DNA from: Camellia lanceoleosa
Taxonomy: Eukaryota > Streptophyta > Magnoliopsida > Ericales > Theaceae
DNA length: 64,000 nucleotides
Direction: 5' to 3'
Assembly (NCBI GenBank): GCA_025200525.1
Contig: CM045767.1
Coordinates: 120,340,021-120,404,020 of the forward strand
The position numbers and the translations under genes were made by a program. Below, piece by piece: positions 58,163-64,000 of the stretch; within the stretch, counting starts at the first letter, position 1; every line of letters begins with the position of its first letter. The notes under the pieces were generated by a model. That model was given only the letters and a program-made list of their open reading frames with translations, did not search any database and was not told where the DNA came from.

Positions 58163-60222
58163 TTACCCCCTGCGGCCCTTCAAAATGATGTTTACTTGAA
58201 TTTTTGAAGGGCCGAACCAAGCACATGACTAATCTAAACAATAAAGTGCTTCGAATAATATCAACAAAGTGTTTCGAATGATATAATAGTACTAATAAAG
58301 TACTTCGAATGAGTATGAAATTATGACTAAATGTCTCGAATTATATATATATATATATATGCCTTGAAGGGATATTATATATGTACTTTGAATCGGCATC
58401 AATCTGTTGAAGGAAATTAAACAATTTTATTTTACTCGTACTTCAAATACTTAAAAAACTTGGAACCTTTTGAAGTAGGTTGATGTTGCTTGCACTTAGA
58501 ATCATTCAAAACCTCATATTTTCAAGGCAAAGCCAATATTTAAACATGATTCACCTTAACAAGCTGTTACACATGCTAGCTATTATGGACTAGTAACAAG
58601 CTTCGAATGTGTTATAGAGGACCAAAATCATCATTCGAAGATCGAAAGTGCCAACAAATGACGAATTATCTCTTTGGAAATACTCGGCAAAGCTTCGAAG
58701 ATTCATAACCACCATTATTGTTTCTTCAAAGCTGTTAATGCAAGATGGAGTGCTTCGAAGCTTACAAAATTATGGCGAAAGGGCCTTCGAAACAACTTTT
58801 GGCCAACATTGTGATTATTTAAATTTTGTATGTTCTGGTTCACACATGATTAATGAAAATATTAATTTTGTGCTTCGAACCAATTATTAATTCTCCGAAG
58901 ACACCAAAACCATTGTTCTTCAAACCAACTTTTGCAGAATACTAGTTACATTTTTATGTAACAAATGGCTATAAAAATGGTTATCAGTAAAGCCACTAAT
59001 TATTAGGCCAAAAATAAGCATTATTCGACAATTAATTAATTGTCATTTTCCATATATTTGAAGGGAGGTACACATTTTAAAAGTTTTCTCGTTCTATGTT
59101 ACATTTTGAAGGTGTTTATTGATGACAAAACCACCATTCAAAAGTCACATATGTTACTAAAGGATCAAAGTTGTCATTTGAAAGTGCTCACGACATCTCT
59201 TCGAACCAAATCCAAAGAGTTGGATTACTATGAAATGAGTTTGGCATTTTAACTAGCCATTAATGGCTATAAAATGATATTTTAATGAATAACATGCTTC
59301 AAAGTGTCTTGGGACATGCTTCAAAGGTAACCACAAAACCAAATGGTGATGGTTTTATGGATCAACTAATAACCATATTTTTGGCCTAATATATTGCAAT
59401 AACGAAATATTATTTGTTAGCCATTCCATCAAAGTCAACGTTTGATGTGATCCACAAATCCAAAATAGATTTCGAACAACAAAAGTCATGGTATAGCGTG
59501 ACCATGAAAATTCATACTTTTTGACACTTTGAAAAATGTCAAAAATTTTGAATTCATGAACAGTGGCTTATTCATTATTCTTGACCATGTTTGTTTTTAA
59601 AAACATGACTTTCTCCGAATTGATTTTCATAATTATTTGGCAAAGTGAGTTGTTTTTCCATGTTAGCCATTAATGGCTTATGAAAATCACCCATAGATAG
59701 TTATTTTCATGACTTGATTATCTAAAAATTAGTTTTTGGACCCCCTGAGCCATGCATGAAACATCATTCTTAGCCAAATTTGGCTCAAGAACATACTATT
59801 TTGTTATGTTAATTTCATAATTTGGCTCTTTAAAAATGAGCTCTTGAACCCTCCGAGTCATTGATGAAATCAACTCTTTTCTTTTGCTATTTTTAACCAT
59901 AGAAAAATTTTGAAAAAATTCACCAATTCTGGCCATTAAAGCCTCAGTTAAAGATTTGGTAGTAAGAGATGATAACTCATCATTCCATTGGCAAATTTTC
60001 ATATCAAGTTAATGAATTTCTCCAATTAAACGGTGTCTCTTTTCTTCTACCAAATAATATTATAAGGGATGAAAGTTTATTTCATCAAGAAAATGGATCT
60101 CTTTTTGAAGATCCAAATTTTTTTGTTTACGTCAATAGATTTCATCTAGGCTATTTGAAATGAATAAATCTAATTCATTTTTCATTTCTTACACTTGACG
60201 TCCCATTGAGCATGTCAAAAAT
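58163..60222. other. non-coding interior of element 4
   Basis: No reverse transcriptase, gag or other protein motif on either strand. The short open frames at 58648-58890, 59040-59252, 59796-60002 and 59969-60163 have no family features. TTCGAA and CTTCAAA words are frequent, as in the non-coding part of element 1. An (AT)n run lies at 58,344-58,360. Confidence 0.6.
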
Positions 60223-60896
60223 TGTTGGCTTATTTTTCCTACAAAGGAAAATATCATAAATGCGAGCGTGCCAGCAAGGATTGAAAAATCCTTACAGATT
60301 AAATTCAAGCCAATTATCAAGCGATTACGTTAACAGTTCTTTTGCCTCAATGAAGAGGACTTCAAAATTGCCAAGTGTTAAAGAAAAGAAAAATTAAAAG
60401 AAGAATGAGGGAGACAGAGAAAGATAATTGAATGAATAATCAAAATAACAATTACTTACCTTTACTCCTATGCTTCGAAAAAGAAGTGCATAAAATGCTT
60501 CAAAAAGGAAATACTGAAAATAAATGCTTCAAAAAGAAAGTGTGTAAAATAAAATGCAGGAAATATAAATGACAAGAAAAATATAAATTAATTGTCTTTG
60601 ATTTGAGTTCTCACTCCTTTACAATGTAGCCATGAATGACTATTTATAGGCAAACATTTGTAGAAAAAAACTACCTAAACCTAAGCACTCTTCCACCTCC
60701 TCTATTTCATACTACATGATCTTCCATAACCTTCTTCAACCTCCACTTCATACTCCATGTTCTCTACTTTATTCTCTATCATCTTTTCACATTTCATAAC
60801 TTCTTATAACCTCCAAATAAGTAGAAGGATGTCACATGTCCTACAATTATATAAATAATAAATAATAATAAAAATTACAAATTTATGGTGCCAACA
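60223..60896 (-). repeat. 5' LTR of element 4
   Basis: TGTTGGCTTATTTTTCC to TTATGGTGCCAACA. - strand TATA box at 60641-60648. Confidence 0.92.
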
Positions 60897-61184
60897 GTTT
60901 CGTACTTTACGTTTTGGTGTACAAATTTCACATTCAAACCATGTGTACTAGGGTTATAATGCTTTTAAAATTGAATGTTTTTTTGGTTACATCATGTTTG
61001 ATGATTGTAGTAACCATTTCATGTTGTATTTACACTGGTATGGATCGGCAATTTTGTTGTTCTGAATATCATCATCACATATGACGGACCAATGTTGTCG
61101 TGAGGCTACATTCGCATAATATTCTGATGTATATTTCCCTTTTTGATTATTTATAGATCTTTCCATTTTGAGCTACATTTTAAA
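60897..61184. other. older sequence right of element 4, no gene seen
   Basis: Begins with the GTTTC target duplication. It would be continuous with 57310-57490 before element 4 arrived. No recognisable coding. Confidence 0.5.
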
Positions 61185-61790
61185 TTAGCATATTACCCGT
61201 ATTATGTACGGATATAAATAAATAATCAAAATTTAGTTTTTAAATTTAAATAATAATATAAAATTTATCTAAAATATTTATATAGTAAAAATAATTTATA
61301 ATTAGTTGAATTTTTTTCATTTTTATCAGAGTTATACATAAGATAAAGTTTTTATTCTGATGTCATTAAATATGTGTTCTAAGTTCTTAATAAAAAATAC
61401 ATGTCATAATTTAATTGATACAAATATTAGAATAAATTGCAAACGTTATATTTATTCATTTTATAAGTTTTGTGATTTTAATTTATGATAGGATAGTAGT
61501 AAATTACATTTGTCAATATATTATTTTTTTCTTGTTTTGTAAAGCTTAAAATTTTGTTTATTCAAAATTATAAATTGTCTTATGTCATAACTTTTACATG
61601 AGAATGGATTAGGCTTAACTTGTGATATTAGAGTTGGATTAAACATTATAAATTGACCTAAAAGTTAGTCAACTCAATATTTATGTCAATGTGACATTTA
61701 CCAAATTATTAAAAGTTGTCTTGAATCATTTTATCTATTTATTTATTAAATTAGTAAATCAATATTTGTGAGTATTTTTTAGGAAAAATT
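61185..61790 (-). mobile_element. Helitron-like 3' end (inverted partner of 28660-29216)
   Basis: On the - strand the sequence ends with a hairpin CCGTACATAATACGG, then GTAATATG and CTAA at 61188-61185, followed by T. A hairpin about 10 bp before CTRR, and insertion before T, are Helitron 3' hallmarks. The 560 bp before it match the 28,660-29,216 arm in reverse orientation. No Rep/helicase was seen; the 5' end (TC) was not located. Confidence 0.6.
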
Positions 61791-62477
61791 AGTCTAACAT
61801 CCCTCTTTAACTTTTAGTAATGGGAGAGATCCATAATAATTTTTTTTTTGTAGTCTAAGGTCCCTCACCTATACCCATATATAACACCCACTCTTTCATT
61901 CTCTCTCCTCTCTTCTTGTACCAAACAACTCCTCTCTCTCTCTCTTCTCTTTGTCCGCAACATTGCTCAAAGCTTCATTGGCATTGACTACGACGGAGGA
62001 ATTCGCACTAGCAAGATTTATAAAGCTTTTCCGCTGGAGATCGTCAATTTATATGAAGACTCCTGATAGTGCTTTATACAGCAAGATTTATATAAAGCAG
62101 AGAACTAGTCCTCATTGTTGTTCCTCCGATCACTAGTCCTCCGATGAAGATTCCTCCGTCGACAAATATCACTACCCTCGAAGGACAAATATAAAAAAAC
62201 AGAGCACTAGTAAGATTTATAAAGCATTATAGCAAATATGAAAGCAAAAACAAAATGCATCAATTACATATCCACAAGCACAACTGGAAAATATTCATCA
62301 TTGCTTCTCTTACTTTTTTCTTGTTTCTTCTTTATTGTCTTTATTTGTTGATCTCAATAAACTAAATCTTAAAATCTTCATACAACATTTAATGAAGAAA
62401 TCCACAAAAAAAATGTATTCGGGAGCTAGGGATATGGATTCAACAAAGAATGTGTTTGATGAAATGTGAAGGAGAGA
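61791..62477. other. spacer with promoter/UTR-like sequence
   Basis: 61,850-61,960 holds 'tataacacccactc' and long CT-rich runs that resemble a plant promoter and 5' UTR. A short open frame at 61951-62136 follows but is not recognised, and it has repeated 'agcaagatttata' words. No downstream gene. Confidence 0.45.
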
Positions 62478-62499
62478 ATGTCTAAGGTCTCTCAAATCA

Positions 62500-62682
62500 A
62501 TCTAGAGAAATTTCAATCCAAACCAAAGAATTTCTCTAGACCAAACCAGAGAAAATTCAGTCCAAAGTAGAGAATTTCTCAAAACCAACCTAGAGAAAAT
62601 TCAGTCCAAACCAGAGAATTTCTCTAAACCAATTCAGAGAAAATTCAGTTCAAACCAGAGAATTTCTCTAGCAAGAGCAACG
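62500..62682. repeat. left repeat array of the foldback-like element
   Basis: About five units of roughly 42 bp built from 'ccaaaccagagaatttctcta' and 'accagagaaaattcagt'. Units are themselves partly palindromic. Confidence 0.85.
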
Positions 62683-63149
62683 GTTGTTATGCACAAAAGT
62701 GAAAGACAATCCCGCCAAGAAAACACAACATCTGCCTGGTCGAAAATGTGCATCTACAGATGTAAACAAAGCCAAAAAATTTTGTGAACAAAGCTGGGAC
62801 CATGAATTCGTTTAGTAACTTGCTACTATGGATCTTGGGTGGAGCTTTATCTGAAGGGTTCAACTCTTTTCTTTCTATGTTTAGAGACGTGCAAGATCAA
62901 GGCGGCCAAGTTTATCCAAATCTAGTCAAGTAGGAAAATCATACAACACAAAATGCTCACTAAGAATTGGAATGTTGGTTAGTCCTTGTATTTTTTGAAT
63001 GTTTAATTCTAATGTTATTGTAAAGGGTTTTGTAGAAATATTAGTTTATACATAAATGGTTGCATAAACTGGATATGGAGTAATGGTCAATAACAACAGT
63101 ATTGTTAATAAACAGAAGTTGAAATAAGAAAAGGAAAATGAAAAAAAAT

Positions 63150-63500
63150 TCTCTAGTTTGAACTCAGAGAAATTTTAATTTTCTTTGATTTGAAATCAGA
63201 GAAATTTGGTGTTTGTGATGTATAAAATTTTCTCTGTAATGTATCTAGAGAAATTTGGTATTAGAGATGTGTAAAATTTTTCTGCAATGTGTCCAGAGAA
63301 ATTTTGTGTGAGTGATGTGTAAAATTTTCTCTGTGATGTGTTCAGAGAAATTTGAAATTTTCTCTATGATATGTCCAGAGAAATTTAGAATTTTCTCTAT
63401 GATGTGTCCAGAGAAATTTGGAATTGGAATTTTTTTTGTGATATGTCCAGAGAAATTTAGAATTTTCTTTGTGATTTGTCTAGAGAAATTCACTGGATCG
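63150..63500. repeat. right repeat array of the foldback-like element
   Basis: About eight units of 30-55 bp built from 'gtccagagaaattt' and 'aaattttctctgtgatgt'. Open frames here on both strands (63245-63512) are repeat artefacts. Confidence 0.85.
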
Positions 63501-63540
63501 AATTTTCTCTAGATCGATGTTAAGGGATCTTAGATATTAT

Positions 63541-64000
63541 GAAAATATTGAGTGTTCTTTATGCTATAAAATTTTAATACCAGAGATCTTAAAAAAAATC
63601 TCCTATTTTTTTATAATAAAAATATGAACATATGAAGATATTTTATGCATATTTATTAAAAAGTTTGAACTCAGGTAAAAAATTATAAATTTACATTATA
63701 ACTATGAAATAAATAGTTATGTATAAAAAAAATCATTTAAGATAGAACCACCTTAAATTATAAAGTCATATTCTAGTCATAAAATTACAATTAATTGAAA
63801 AAATTGATAAATTAATTAGTAAAAGCATATGATAATAATAAATTTAAACATTATGTATAAATTATAGGGTAAATTATACAAATGGTCTCAATAGTTTATA
63901 CGATGTGTCAATTTGGTTTCTATTGTTTTAATTTGTTCGATTTTGTCCCTTAATTTAACGAATTGTGTCATATTGGTCCAATAAATAACGACCGTTAGGT
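63541..64000. other. AT-rich spacer, no gene seen
   Basis: The last 140 bp ('ggtaaattatacaaatggtctcaatag' to the window end, with 'atgtgtcaatttgg', 'ttgtcccttaatt') are of a repeat type common in plant genomes and similar in style to 43,150-43,850. It is cut by the window edge. Confidence 0.5.

Larger units (their letters stand above)
57491..60896 (-). mobile_element. non-autonomous LTR retrotransposon (element 4), related to element 1
   Basis: LTRs of 672 bp (57491-58162) and 674 bp (60223-60896) flanked by a perfect GTTTC duplication (57486-57490, 60897-60901). Orientation is - : a purine tract CCGCAGGGGGTAA (- strand) abuts the left LTR, the TATA box reads on the - strand, and the primer-binding region next to the right LTR (ATTTTTGACATGCTCAATGG) resembles that of element 1. 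The 2.06-kb interior has no gag or pol, so movement would need enzymes from a relative. LTR ends share 'ccttgctggcacgctcgcattta' words with element 1 (shown in its sense direction). Confidence 0.88.
62478..63540. mobile_element. foldback-like element with inverted arrays of short repeats
   Basis: Outer ends AATGTCTAAGGTCTCTCAAA and, reverse complemented, AATATCTAAGATCCCTTAAC pair, and the match continues through 'ATCAATCTAGAGAAATTTCAATCC' with few mismatches. Inside each arm is an array of 'cagagaaattt' / 'agaatttctct' units (62,500-62,680 left; 63,150-63,500 right). The 420-bp middle is more balanced in composition, without a recognised protein. No target duplication was found. The structure resembles foldback or MULE-like elements with tandemly repeated long inverted ends. 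Confidence 0.6.

Noticed and set aside
63245..63512. frames of 66-82 codons on both strands
   Set aside because: Pure translation of the 'cagagaaattt' repeat array.

Overview
This looks like a nuclear segment of a flowering plant, probably a eudicot. It is very AT-rich, full of transposable elements, and holds no host gene I can confirm. Almost everything recognisable is a plant transposon: two Tat-clade Ty3/Gypsy elements (each with a second, plant-type RNase H), one Tekay/Del-like chromovirus, one non-autonomous LTR element, one CACTA element, one hAT element, several Tourist-like MITEs, Helitron-like arms and a foldback-like repeat. No tRNA, rRNA or CRISPR array was seen.

Layout. 1-7479: AT-rich spacer with three MITE-type elements, one carrying a long GGT-rich array. 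7480-23563: Tat element 1 (16.1 kb, + strand, TSD GTATG). It has a decayed gag-pol, then about 6.7 kb on the other strand holding a spliced but broken plant-mobile-domain (PMD)-like gene and a fully open 350-codon ORF of unknown function. 23564-29590: spacer, a decayed LTR-like block (about 25,990-28,091) and a Helitron-like arm. 29591-41220: Tat element 2 (11.6 kb, - strand, TSD GGGAC). Its opposite strand carries a different spliced accessory gene, resembling the 'putative gypsy type transposon' (Transposase_28) family with a coiled-coil tail. 41473-42471: non-autonomous hAT (TSD GTTGTACA). 42613-57306: CACTA element containing a DUF8039-like exon and, nested inside it, Tekay-like element 3 (45346-54208). 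57491-60896: non-autonomous LTR element 4 (- strand, TSD GTTTC), related in LTR sequence to element 1. 61185-61790: inverted partner of the Helitron-like arm. 62480-63537: element with inverted arrays of short repeats.

How it fits together. Elements 1, 2 and 3 keep both LTRs, primer-binding sites and target duplications, but their polyproteins are broken by frameshifts and stops. Most stops are explained by C-to-T (or G-to-A) changes at Gln, Arg or Trp codons, as expected of long-methylated DNA. Removing elements 2 and 4, the hAT and the CACTA (with element 3 inside) leaves only about 1.2 kb of older sequence between the two inverted Helitron-like arms, so most of 29.6-60.9 kb arrived by successive insertion. 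The most interesting point is that two separate Tat elements carry different multi-exon antisense genes in the same slot between integrase and 3' LTR, and that one antisense ORF is still intact in an otherwise dead element.
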